Source of the DNA: Cryptomeria japonica
Taxonomy: Eukaryota > Streptophyta > Pinopsida > Cupressales > Cupressaceae
DNA length: 64,000 nucleotides
Assembly (NCBI RefSeq): GCF_030272615.1
Contig: NC_081414.1
Location: forward strand, 910,601,009-910,665,008
Direction: 5' to 3'
Shown: positions 45,953 through 57,805 of the stretch, piece by piece
How the letters are laid out: every line of letters begins with the position of its first letter
Numbering within the stretch: the first letter of the stretch is position 1
Position numbers and translations under genes: made by a program
Notes under the pieces: generated by a model
What the model was told of the DNA's origin: nothing
Database searches by the model: none
The model's input: the letters and a program-made list of their open reading frames with translations, nothing else

Positions 45953-46207
45953 ATGAGTGAATGTAATTGATGGGATTGCAACAAGTTTGAGAGACAATGG
46001 ACCCACAAACTTTACGTATGGCACCTATTTGCCAAATTTTCACTACCATACTTATCCAAGGTGCCACCAAAGTGGTTTTCACCATTTGGATGAATGATTT
46101 TTCTTTACTATTTTCTTGATTTTTTATTTTTTTGTGCTTTTTTTAGGACTGTTTATTAATATTTTTGGTATTTTATAATATTTGATGAGCCTGATGCTCT
46201 ACACAAT

Positions 46208-46570
46208 TTATGTATGAAACTTTTTGTGATGCATGTTGTTTATTGGATCTGCCAGTGGTTCTCCCTTTGAAGTTGCTTTGATCTGCACTACTAATATGCT
46301 TTTAGGTAATTGTAGGCGGCTTGTCACTTCTCATCAAGCAGTTTCAAGTCCTGAAGACGAGAGACTCGGTATTCTTCATCATTTATTAGATTGTGCAAGG
46401 AGACCCATAAGGATGGTAATTATACCTCAATAGTCAAGATAGCTTCTACTCCGTATACAAATGAGTATGGGGTTGTGCCTGTAGGGGTTTGAATGCTAGC
46501 TCAATATGCCCATAATGCCATATTTAGATGAATGTGCCAATCACGATCGATGTCATTGACTGTCTTCTTG
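46208..46570 (-). pseudogene. T3 integrase C-terminal part
   Basis: Sense includes ALWAY, TPYSFVYGVEAIL and ends GEPLADPINNMHHKKFHT then a stop at 46208-46210, matching the end of T1 integrase. It is separated from the catalytic core by N1. Confidence 0.82.
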
Positions 46571-46575
46571 AGGAT
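46571..46575. repeat. target site duplication of N1 (AGGAT)
   Basis: AGGAT is repeated at 49897-49901. Removing one copy and N1 restores the T3 integrase alignment with T1. Confidence 0.9.
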
Positions 46576-49500
46576 TGATGCATTCAAGGTAGGGAGATCC
46601 AATGAAGGACATCCCCTCCTTGCAGCCTAAACACAAACACCATGCAAGATATACCAGTGACCAGTAATACAACACAGATAAAGCAAAAAGAGCAACCGGT
46701 AACACCACATAATACATAACTGGTAAACAATATGAACTATTCTTGTAACCGTTTGAAGAATTACATATGCCACATGCTGGACCACAGCCTAGGATTATAA
46801 AACAACTCTTACAACTTAGATCTATGATCCGCAGATCACCCTCTCAACAAATAATCAACTAGTAATAGCTTCCACTGTTTTGCACTGATATGGACCTCAG
46901 CCCTATCGGCTTCAGTCCTACCAGACCAAAATCCAACCGGTGTCTAAATCTTCGCTCGATCTCTAACCTCTATCCTCTATCTTCCATCTTTTGTCTCTGA
47001 AAATGATTTACAAAACTTCTCTTTATACCATCCTCAAATAATATTAACTCGATCAAGTTGGCCTAAGACCAACCGGTTCATGATGAAATGTGCTAATGGT
47101 AACATGTTGGCTCAAATCACTAAGAACATCACAAAAAGCATAAAACATCATGCAGTTCTCCAAGAACATCGGACACGGCATAAGAAACATAACTCAACGA
47201 TTCGCAAGTTACAAAAATCAACCGCAACTCGATTCAACTTCGCTCAACACACTGCAAGACTAATTGGTAAGAACACATCAACATTGGGCCAATACCGAAA
47301 TTGATATCTTACTGGAAGTAAATCCAAATACTATGAATCGAAAACATGATAAAGACAATGAACTCAAAGTGATAAATCCAAATCCATAATGCTAAACTCC
47401 CAAACATGAAGAAATGCCACGATCTCCAAGAAATTTCATAGTTAACTGCTCTAACTGGTTTGAACTGCTTTGATACTCCTACATCAAACTCTCGGGGTTA
47501 ATTGAAAAGTGAGTCCCATCACTTGATTTGGTTCATCAATCAGTCAGTAAGTACTTGCAACTTCCTCAAGGGTTCGGTGATCTTGATGAATACTAAGGAG
47601 GGGGGGTGATTTAGTATACCAAAAAATATTGTACTTAAACACTTTAATAGACTAGCAGTAAACCGGTAGAACAATTTAGCAAGAAAACTAGTTAACACAC
47701 ATGCAAACCAAATAGAAAATAATGCATTCACCCACAGAAGCACAATCACCATAACACAAGAGATTTTGATGTGGAAACCCAAATGGGAAAAACCACGGTG
47801 AGATGAAACTCACAAGTAACTATCTGCAGAATAATAACCAGGCCGGTTAAGGTCATACAATGTTCTTTACCAGAACAAATCCTATTAGGAATCTCAATCT
47901 CTATTAGGAGATAAGTCTGATTGAAGACTACCTTGTGAGAGGATTTCAGATCCATAGATGTGAACCACCTTGTTAGAGGATTTACAAAGGCTTTTCTGGG
48001 CCTACCCGGTTAAGGGTTTCTAACTTGTCAAAGATGTGAGTAATCAACAAGTGAATGATCTAGAAAATGGCACAATCTACTTGATTAGATCCATTGTAGC
48101 TCATAGCTAATGCATTTCAGCATTACTGCAGTCTTCAGTAACTCCTTACTCTATTACAACTCACAGACTTGATCTTCTCAATTAAGATCACACATTTAAG
48201 AGCTCATCAACCACCACAAACCCTAACAGCTACACACATACTAAAACCCTAGACATGATGTCCTTAAAAAGGAATCTGATTTCATGTCGGTCCAATAGGA
48301 TTACATTGCAAGTTCCTAGGTTCATTGTATCTAGACACATTTGGTAACATGACACAAAATCACCATCAAAGTGTTGGTGGATGGTAACTCATCATAGAGT
48401 ATTACCGGTTTGTCCAACTTTCCGATTACCGGTTGATAAAAATTGAAGACTGGGAAAAAGATAACTGTCACTTCTAGCTCCTTTGCTCCACTCCGCTTGA
48501 GATCCTTAAACCGTTTGATCTCTCTATGCCACTTGGGTCTTTATACCGCTTGAGATTAATAAACACTTTCTGCATAACAACAGTAGTCTAAAGACTACAA
48601 CATGATACTGGTTTGGAACAATTACTGGTTGAGCATAATTCATACATTCTCAAAGTGATCTCATAGCAAGTGTGTGTCCATCAATGACAATCACAACATA
48701 ATCATCAAAATGCTAACAAATCTGACTACAGTGTCCAGTTGACTCTCGATGATGATCTATCAGTTCACTCTATAGGCTACCTCAATCAGTGATCGGTTCA
48801 AGTCTCCACCCACTAACTGCCTCAACTCAATCTCTAGGTTCGGTGGTCTACATGCAAACCTTTCTCTTCTTCATGTTCAGAGATCTGAACGAGTCTACAA
48901 GTTGCCTCAACTTTCCTTCCGACCAACTGGTGCATAACTGGGTCTTCCTTAACCAATAGGTTCACAAACCAACTTGGATACCATTTGATGCAGTCAAGGT
49001 AGGGAGATCCAATAAAGGACATCCCTGCCTTGCAACCTAAACACAAACACCATGCAAGATATACCAGTGACCAATAATATAACACAGATAAAGAAGAAAG
49101 AGCAACCGGCAACACCACAGAATACATAACCGGTTAACAGTATGAACAATTCTTATAACAATTTGAAGAATTACATATGCCACATATTGGACCACCACCC
49201 AAGATTACAAAAAAACTCTTACAACTTAGATCTATGATCCGCAAATCACCCTCTCAATAAATCATCAACCGGTAACAACATCCACTGTTATGCATTGATC
49301 CAGACCTCAGCCCTACCGGCTTCAGTCCTACCAGACCAAAATCCAATTGGTATCTACATCTTCGCTCGATCTCTAACCTTCATCCTCTATCTTCCCTCTT
49401 GTGTATCTTAAAATGATTTGCAAAACTTCTCTTTAAATCGTCCTCAAATAATAATAACTTGATCAAGTCAGCCTAAGACCAACCGATTCATAATGAAACG

Positions 49501-49896
49501 TGCTAATGGTAACATGTTGGCTCAAATCAATAAGAACATCACAAAAAGCATAAAACATCACGCGGTTCTCTGGGAACATCGGACAAGGCATTAGCAACAT
49601 AACTCAATGATCCACAAGTCACAGAAATCAACCTCAACCTGATTCAACTTCGCTCAACACACTACAAGGCTAACCGGTAAGAACACATCAACACCAAGCC
49701 AATACTGGAATCAATATCTTGCCAGAATTAAATCCAAATGCTATGAATCTCAAACATGATAAAGACAACGAACTCAAGGTGATAAATCCAAATCCACAAT
49801 GGTAAACTCCCAAACATGAAGAAAGGCCACGATCTCCAAGAAATTTCACAATTAACTGCTCTAACCAGTTTGAACTGCTCCGATGCTCCTGCATCA
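46576..49896 (-). mobile_element. N1: non-coding LTR retrotransposon
   Basis: 3321 bp. LTRs are 911 bp each (46576-47486 and 48986-49896), and the element ends form a perfect 7-bp inversion TGATGCA...TGCATCA. In minus orientation a primer-site-like TGGTATCCAAG follows the right LTR. The 1.5-kb interior has no coding capacity, so N1 depends on another element. LTRs differ by roughly 10 percent over a sampled 240 bases, making it the oldest datable insertion here. Confidence 0.9.
47487..48985 (-). other. N1 interior, Copia-LTR-like and non-coding
   Basis: It contains GGAGGGGGGGTGATTTAG, GATGTGGAAACCCAAATGGG and a series of GAGGATTTxxA and CCGGTTAAGGG words in the order seen in the LTRs of C1 (for example 19860-20150). 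The interior thus seems to derive from, or have captured, a Copia LTR. Confidence 0.6.
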
Positions 49897-49901
49897 AGGA
49901 T

Positions 49902-50464
49902 CCTCAATATGTTCTTATTGGAGGCTTCTTCTTGACTATTTCCTTATGGGTAATATGGGGTGAAGAAATGATATTGGATGTTAAACTTCTCATAGAGTTC
50001 ATGAACATCCTGATTTTTGAAAGGAAGCCCGTTATTTATGATGATGGACATGAGTACACCATATCGACAGATGATGTAATTGAGGATGAACGAGGCAATA
50101 TTCTTGTCGGTTACTTGGGTAAGTGGAACAACTTCGATCCACTTTGTGAAGTATTTTTTGGTGGTACTAATGAAGGTCTGACCATTGGATGAAGATGGAT
50201 TGATTTTACCCATAAGGTCAAGTCCCCACTGACAAAAGGGGCATGGTGTTGTGATGGGTTGGAATTCTTGTGCTGGTGCATGTATCAAATCTCTATGAAC
50301 TTGGCACTTCTTTCACTTTCTGACAAAGTAGTAGGAGTCTTTTTCTAGAGAGGGCCAATAGTATCTTGCCTGCATGATCTTTTTAGCTAATGAAGGGCCA
50401 CTTGAATGAGCCCCACATATACCTTCATGTACTTCTTTTAAAGTTGTGGTCACCTCACCTTACT
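49902..50464 (-). pseudogene. T3 integrase N-terminal and core
   Basis: Sense: zinc region remnants, then PFCQWGLDLMGKINPSSSNG, TTKKYFTKWIEVVPLTQV and SIIINNGLPFKNQ. The first acidic position is Lys, as in T1, and the second Asp (ITDNG) is Asn. It ends at N1. Confidence 0.85.
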
Positions 50465-51254
50465 CTAAACATCAGAGGAGAGTACCGTCAAGACCTCATC
50501 GATATAGGGTTTCAACAATGATGGTGTATCAAGCGGATTGGCGTATGAAGGTTTTTTGTTGATTGTTTGATTGGTTCGGTGGAAGGATTTGATCATGTAG
50601 GTAAGCGTAAAACTCTTCATACCATATGGAATTGGGATCAATGAGTTGACATAACATCTTGGATTATGGGATATCATAAGTGGGGATCCAGAGTTGTTCA
50701 ACTAAAAACTCATAGCGTGTTGAGTTATGTGAAAGATCGAGGAGAGAAGCTATGGTAACCATTGCTTCTGCAGCTCAGTTCTAATCTCGAGGAATCTACT
50801 CAAAAGTGATAGCTGTGAATAATTATTTGAAGCTATATAACCATTTTCTTGTAAGGCATGAGCTTATCATCCTTAGTTTGGTATTCATTATTGACCTGTC
50901 AAATTACCAGTTGTAAATCACCATAGACTTGTAGCTCCTTTAAGTTCCATTGTTCGACCATTCTTAGTTCTGCAATTAAGGCTTCATATTTTGCAATGTT
51001 GTTTGTGTAGGGGAATGTGAGCTTATATGATTTTGAAATGCTATCACCTTGAGGTGAGATAAAAATAATGTCGGCTCTTGAACCATGTCGAGTGTATGAC
51101 CCATCAAAATATAACTTCCATTGTTGTACTAGCATGACTGTGAATATTTCCTCATCTGGAAAATTTGAAATGAGCAGATGGTCTCCTATGAGTGGTTCTT
51201 TGGCCAATTGATCTGCAATGACCTGTCCTTTGATTTCTTTTTGGTCAACATATT
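50465..51254 (-). pseudogene. T3 archaeal-type RNase H
   Basis: Sense QQWKLYFDGSYTRHGS keeps the first Asp, NNIAKYEAL has Lys for the expected Glu, and VYGDLQLVI keeps the next Asp. Frames are broken at about 50899 and 50702. Confidence 0.85.
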
Positions 51255-52615
51255 CTATGTCAATTCACTGAGGAGCATAAACCACTTTGCCAAATGGCCT
51301 GTTAACATTGGTTTAATGAGTAGGTTCTTGAGTCGATCTATCTTGGCAATGAGTTGTATCTTATGTGTTAGCATGTAGTACCTTAGATTTGGAGTTGCTA
51401 AAATCACTGCGAGACAAGATCGTTCAATAGGGGTATAATTGTGTTCATACTCAATTAGTATCCTGAAAATGTAATATACTGCACATTCTTTCCCTTCTTC
51501 ATTATGTTGTGCAAGTAAGATGCCTAAGGCCATAGCTATAGATAATATGTATAACAATAATGGCTTGTCTAGAAATGGTGGTGTCAATAGGTAGTCCTTT
51601 AACTGCTAGAATGCTTGCTAGCAATTCTCTTCCCATTTGAAACAAGAATTCTTATGAAGTAGATGTGTGAAGGGATGAAATTTGTCAGCAAATTGTGCAA
51701 TGAACCGTCAGATTGATTCTAGCTTTCCTTGTAATGTCCTCAATTGACTGATGTTCCTAGGAGGTGGAATTTCCATAATTGCTTTGACTTTTGCAGGATC
51801 AACCTCAATTCCTTTATTTAAGACAATTTATCCTAGGAGCTTCCCAGAGGTCACTCCAAAGACACACTTCTTTGGATTTAAGTGCACATTATATTGCTCC
51901 AGTTTGGTGAAATTTTTTTCTGGTACGGCTAGGTGTCCCTCTCTTGTTAATGATTTAGCTAATAAATCATCCACATAGTCTTCTATTACTGTATACATTA
52001 TGTCGTGGAATATATTAGGCATCCCCCTTTGATATGTGGCATCGATATTCTTGAGACCGAAAGGCATTAAATTCCAATAGTATGTATCCCATGGGCATGT
52101 AAAAGTTGTATTATGTTGATCCTTTGGAGCAATCTTTATCTGGTTGTATCCTGAAAAACCATCCATGAGTGAGAGCATTGCATGTCCTAATATGAGGTCC
52201 ACAATGATATCAATGTTTGGAAGAGGGAATCATCCTTAGGACATGCATTGTTTAGATCTCTAAAATCTGTACAAATACGGATGCCCCCAGTTGGTTTTGC
52301 CACTGGTACAAGGTTGGAGATCCATTCTACATAGTCAATTGGTCTTATGAAACCTACGTCTAACAACTTCTTGAGTTCTTCTTTGACTAATAGTGAGATC
52401 TGAGGGTGTATCTTCCTGAGCTTTTGCTTTATCGATTTTGCTCCTTTTGCTACTGTAAAATGATGCATTACTAGTTCTGGATCTAGTCTTGGCATATCTG
52501 CATAACACCATGCAAAATTGATTTGTTGCTTGTGAAAGAACTCTATAAAACCATGATCTTTTGTTGGAGTTAGTGATTTTGCTAGATGTAGTATGTGTGG
52601 ATTTTCTAATGCCCC
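51255..52615 (-). pseudogene. T3 reverse transcriptase and first RNase H
   Basis: Sense: IRICTDFRDLNNACPKDD, LSLMDGFSGYNQIKIAP, MPFGLKNIDATYQRGM, EDYVDDLLAKS (YVDD intact), LNPKKCVFGVTSGKLLG, then RNase H with IERSCLAVILATPNLRYYML. A frameshift near 52200 and stops near 51830 break it. Confidence 0.9.
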
Positions 52616-53642
52616 CTAATTGACCTCCTTTGTTTCTTCAATAAGAATAGACGATCTCTCATGATTAGTGTTGAAGGGGAGAATGTCAAACCTTCCATCC
52701 TCAGGTGCCTCAGAGAGGTTTTCACCATTGGATACATCCTTTGTTTTTACTCTTTTTGTTTCCACAAGTGCCACAGTGTGGTTTTCACTTGAGGGTCCTA
52801 TTTTGATTGTAATGTTTTGGCGATTGAAAGGTTTGGCATTCTCTCCAAAGCAATTCATGCTTCTAAGTTCAATAGCATACCTAGCTTTGTGATCCTCGCT
52901 TGGTATGTCATCCTATAATTCAAGAAATTATATGGTCCCATCATCATTTTGGAAGGTGTCAAGGTGTGGGGGATCTTGTTGGTCCTAATCAATGATTTCA
53001 GGGAGAATAATTGTGATTGCTTCATCGACCAGGTTAAGTTCATAGGATGCATTAGTTAGGGTTAGTATGGAGGAATCAAGGTCATTGTCATTACTATCCT
53101 CTTCATAATTGGGCTCGGAAGGTGACCTATCTGTCATTGAAGTATTCTCCTCAACTGGATCCCAAAAATTTTTGATCCTTGGATCTTTGTCAACTCTTTT
53201 ATCATCTAAAGAATTCTCATCAGAGTAATGTATAGAATCCCATTCATATTCATTTGAATCAGTCTCAGAAACACTTGGTAGAATTATGCCACTATACCTT
53301 ATAGGGATGTCATTAGGATGGAAAGGTTTGTGACCAGCTATTACAGATGTTGCATATAATTGGATGGTTGGTGCTACTTGAGTATCTGAAATGGACAAAA
53401 GTAGCAATCTGGAAGTGAGTGACCTTTGTGGATCCCTTTGCATGTTCAATGTCCATGCACACGATGAGTGAGAAGTGTTGGTTTGACTTGGATTTTTACA
53501 TCTTGTAGATTGATTTGCAATAGACATTGTTCTTCTTCTGGAAGGGATGAATTTGGAAGTGGTTTGCTTTTGTTTTCTCAAAATCTAGAGCTTAGGAGAG
53601 CCTCCTAAACCATGATGGAATCCAAGTCCAATTGTATCCCGT
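52616..53642 (-). pseudogene. T3 spacer between protease and RT
   Basis: Acidic, poorly conserved region matching the first half of the T1 RT frame. Sense FGENAKPFNRQNITIKIGPS and ENLSEAPEDGRFDILP match T1 words FGEGVGPSSRKNVKIR and ENLSEAPEDGRLDILL. It begins with a G-patch-like GLGFHHGLGGSPK. Confidence 0.82.
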
Positions 53643-53647
53643 GGTTG

Positions 53648-54899
53648 GAGCTATAAGGAAAGCACAATATGGAAACATCTTCCTAATGTCAATTAGTAGG
53701 GAAGATAATGCAAGACTGTGGTTTAAAACTTTTACAGAACGTTAAGAATAACATATACCAAACAAATAGAATCAACACAAAGATAGAACACCAAGAATTA
53801 TGTGGGTAAACCCTTTCAGGAAAAACCCCTCCACCAACAGTTGAACACTTTATTTCCAGTAAATGAATTTACAATAAAGTTTTAGTCTGCAACTACTGGT
53901 ATTCATTCTCATATTCTCATGAACTGGACACTACAATCGGCATACAATAATTAGTTACATTTACCATAGTTATCCAATGGCTTCATCTATAAGATTGTCA
54001 ACAGTTCATCTGAGAAATTGCACCAATGCTTTGAAGTCTAACCATCTGCATCAGTCTACATTCATGAGAAAAACAATATCCCACATGCACTAGGAATTCA
54101 GGTTGGTTCATATTCATATACACCGACAAGACCATCTTCAGTGTCCAAGTGTTCACCTTTTGGACTTTGGTTCAAGCGCACACCCATAGTCGGTCTCTAC
54201 TCCATTAGCCATCAGAAAGACCACAAATGCATTGCTCTGATCTCCCGATGAACTAGTAGATGACTCCACTAATGAGACTCCAGACAGGTCAGCTCCATCG
54301 GTTCATCGGAATAGCCTTCAACAGGTAGACCCGATCTCCCGATGATACCATAGCGACTTTATTGGGCCATCGATATAACCCAACAATGTCATCTCGATCT
54401 TCGATGATACTCTGATCATTGAAGGTGACTCCATCGGTCATCGGCGTAGCTTCCATCTTGTCAACTCGATCACTGATATCAACCCGATTGCCAAAGGCAA
54501 CCTCATCGGGTCATCGGCAATACAATCAAACTAGCTACCTCAATCTCCGATAACACCAAAGTCGACCAAAGCAGATCCATTGGGTAATCAACATAGCATT
54601 CAGCAAGCTCCTCCGATAGCTAATGACATTTCGATCATCGAAGGCAACTTCATCGGGTCATCGGTGTAATGCTAACCAAGCTCACCCAATAACTGATCAA
54701 TAAGAAGGAGGTTCCATCAACCCATTGGTTTAACATGAAAATTGCTTCTCCAAAAACCCCATGAAGAAGGATACATCAGCAAGAGTCACACCAATAGAAA
54801 AAGCCTATATGTTCTCTAGTTGTTCCATCGGGGTAGGTTACGCCAATCATTTTGAACACAAGTTAAGTTAATTCGAGGCACATTTCCAACAGGAACAAG
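53648..54899. mobile_element. S2: probable solo LTR inside T3
   Basis: About 1.25 kb separating T3 sense EPLQP from RDTIGLGF, which are adjacent by reading. GGTTG at 53643-53647 and 54900-54904 is a perfect 5-bp repeat; alternative ends TGGAGC (53646) and GGAACA (54897) give TG...CA but an imperfect duplication. It contains GTGGGTAAACCC and GGAAAAACCCC like other LTRs here, and many CATCGGGTCATCGG words. Confidence 0.65.
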
Positions 54900-54904
54900 G
54901 GTTG

Positions 54905-56459
54905 TAATGGCTCCTGTACACCTTGTTTGTGTAATCCTAATGCATTATGGCCATCATAGCCCATCTTTTGTATTAGGGTAGAACCTTTTCCATACCTCTC
55001 TATAGGGATCTTGGTCTGTTGTCTAGTTGTATCAGAAGGGTCTCTGTAGAGTCATCTTGCCAAGTCTTCATAAATAGTTTCTTGTTCTTGTGATCTACTT
55101 AGGATGAATCCATCAAGTGTAGTAGTGTTGGCTGCAATGAGTGGCTTGAGTGAAATTTGTGGTTTTCCATGAGTCATAGGTAAGAGGGGTAGTTGGCCAA
55201 CACCAAAAAGCTGACTAATATTATACTCTCCTAGGTCTTCATCTTGTACTTTCATTTTCAACTTTTCTTGCTTGGATGTAGGGATTGGTGGGCTGGTGAG
55301 ATTTCCAGGGTGGATGTAAGATGATGAGGCAGTGGATTCTCTATTGCTAGAGACTATGATATCAAGTTGATGCCTTATATTATTACAAAAGGCCAATGGG
55401 TTGGCATCGCCAAGGATAGTAATCTCTACTCCATTATGTAGAAATTTGATGCATTGATGGTAAGTGGATGGTACTACTTGCATGGCATGAATCCATGGTC
55501 TACCTAATAGGAGATTGTATGGAAGAGGGAGGTCTAGGACTTGACAAACCACATCCTTAACCATAGGTCCTACCCTGACTGGTAAAGTGACACCCTTTTG
55601 AGGAGAGTTTCGCATCATCATAGGCCTTTATTGTGATCTGCTTTCTGGCATCTATTGCATCTTCTACATATCCCAATGTTCTAATTAACTATAAGGTACA
55701 GATGTTAAGGCCAGCTCCATTGTCAATCAAGACTCTCTTGATTCTATGTTTATGTATAAATCTCTCAATGTGAAGAGGGGTGTTATGCAGTTGTTGAAAG
55801 GATGTGTCATCATTCTCTACAAAAGTAAGACATGGGGATGATTTGAGACTACCAACCATGGCATGAAATTGATCTATATTGAGGTCTGGTGGAACTGACG
55901 CTTCTTGGACAGCTTGGTCTAAGATGGTTTTATATGAGGGTGATAAGCACAAAAGCTCTAGTATGGAGATAGGTGTTGGCATCTTATCTAATTGGTCCAC
56001 AAGGTTATAATATTTGGCCATGTATGCAACTCTTGATGGTACTCCTTATATAGTAGTCTTACTATGATGAGTAACAACGTTGCATGCAAGATATTTACCT
56101 TTGATTGTAATGGTTGCAACTTGTTCATTGGTATCATAAAGGTGGTTGATAGTACAAGTATATGGTGCATGGGTATATTTTGTCGTGTTATCTTGATTCT
56201 TACCTTGGTGGGAGGGACATCCTTTCACTTATGATGTGATTGGATTCTTGAACATGGTATGATTAGTATTGGAATTTTTTGCATTGTGACCATCCACTTC
56301 TATGTCACCTCGATCAATGAGGTCTTGAACAATATCCTTTAACCAATGGCAGTTGTTTGTTTTGTGTCCTTTTCCCTTATGAAACTCACCATACTCATTA
56401 TCTCTCCACCATGAAGGTTTGACCTGTGGTTCATAGTTTGTTTTAAGTAATGTGATAAG
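54905..56459 (-). pseudogene. T3 gag zinc finger, protease and G-patch
   Basis: Sense: finger region at about 56400-56320, LISILELLCLSPSYKTILDQA-like segment, protease KRVLIDNGAGLNICTL (Asp kept, DNG for DGG of T1), LLLGRPWIHAMQVVPSTYHQ, and a G-patch MGYDGHNALGLHKQG just before EPLQP. Frames break at about 56040, 55688, 55622 and 55052. Confidence 0.85.
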
Positions 56460-57805
56460 ATCAGAAGAGATGAGCTATCATAAAATCTTTTCAAGAGATT
56501 CTCCCAAGGATGTGTAGGTGTGATTGGGTTTGTAGGTAGGGTACCTACTTTTAGTTTCCTCTTGTTTTGTGTTTGAAGGTTTATTTCCTTGATTGTTTTG
56601 GGGATTACCTTGATTGGTAGGGAGTTTGTTGTGATTATCTTCTTACCCTACAATTTTGACTATGGGTTGGGCGATTTTGACAGTTCGTGTGCCTACAACA
56701 CCATAGTTAACAATGTTTTTTTTTCTTGGCCCAAAACTTTGGTTTGTCATTGTTGTAGGCTAGTCTTGGACCCTCCTTGTTGTCGTTGTATATTTTGACA
56801 AGTCCCTTTTTGATAAGGGATTTCTCAATTTTAAGTCCTTTAGCTATCACATCTTTGAAAGTGTCTGAACATTTTATGTCTAAGTAGTTTTTCATTTCCT
56901 CATTTAGGTGTGAAATAAAAATTTCAACTAATTGTTCTTTGGGAATGGGGAAGGAATGTCTACTAGAAAGGTGTCTTCATCTTTGTAAGAATGTCAAGAA
57001 TAACTCATCATTCTTTTGTTTCGTATTGGATAGTTCAGCCATGGAGGCATCCTATTCTATGTTATGCGCATGATGAGTGATAAATTTTTATACCTGGTCC
57101 TCAAAGGTCTCGATCCCACCGGGTAGGCGTGAGAACCATTGCATGATTGAGCCTCCCAAAATTTGGGGGAAAAGGTGAATTAAATATGTGTCTCATATGT
57201 AATCTTTAAGAAGGCAGAGTAAAATTCCTGCACATGATCTCCAGGGTCTCCCTTGCCTTTGTATTTATCAAACTTTGAGGTTTCGAAAGTGCATGGGAAA
57301 GGAGACATGTATATGTTTCTATCAAATGGATATGGATAGATATCTTTGAGATCATATTGCTTTTGTGACCTTCCTGAGTGTACTTGATGGGCAAGGTCTT
57401 GTATCTATTGTCTCAACATATCTATTTCTATAGGATGAGGTGGGATGTTTCCATCTTGATAGTTATAGTCATAGTTATGTGTATTCCTTTCCCCCTTGTC
57501 ATCTTGATTTTGTTCTTGCCGATGGCTATGTTGGGCTTGTTCTAATATATCCCTCGGTTGCGATACGTCAAAGTTAGTAGGAAGTTTGGCTCAGTCTTGA
57601 GAAAGTTTTAGAAAATGGGCGTCAACATTTTCCTTGAGAATTTCTTCAAAAAGTCTGTTAAATATAGGATTGCTAAGTTCATACCTTCTATTTGTGCTTG
57701 TTTAGGGGTGTCTAGGCCTCCTCTTATTGAAAAGGGGTTAATGAAATCTTCTTCTTCTTCCTATATTTTGTTTTGTCTCTGACTCTAAGACCTAGTCCTA
57801 GCCAT
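56460..57805 (-). pseudogene. T3 gag region, heavily broken
   Basis: ATG at 57803-57805 starts MARTRS then a TAG. The core appears in pieces: IYPYPFDRNIYMSPFPCTFE, KFDKYKGKGDPGDHV, then frameshifted remains, FVVxIKGL-like linker and SLGESLEKIL. It is homologous to gag of T1 and T2. Confidence 0.8.

Noticed and set aside
46233-46433. Plus-strand frame near 46300
   Set aside because: Antisense to the T3 integrase C-terminal part, which aligns with T1.
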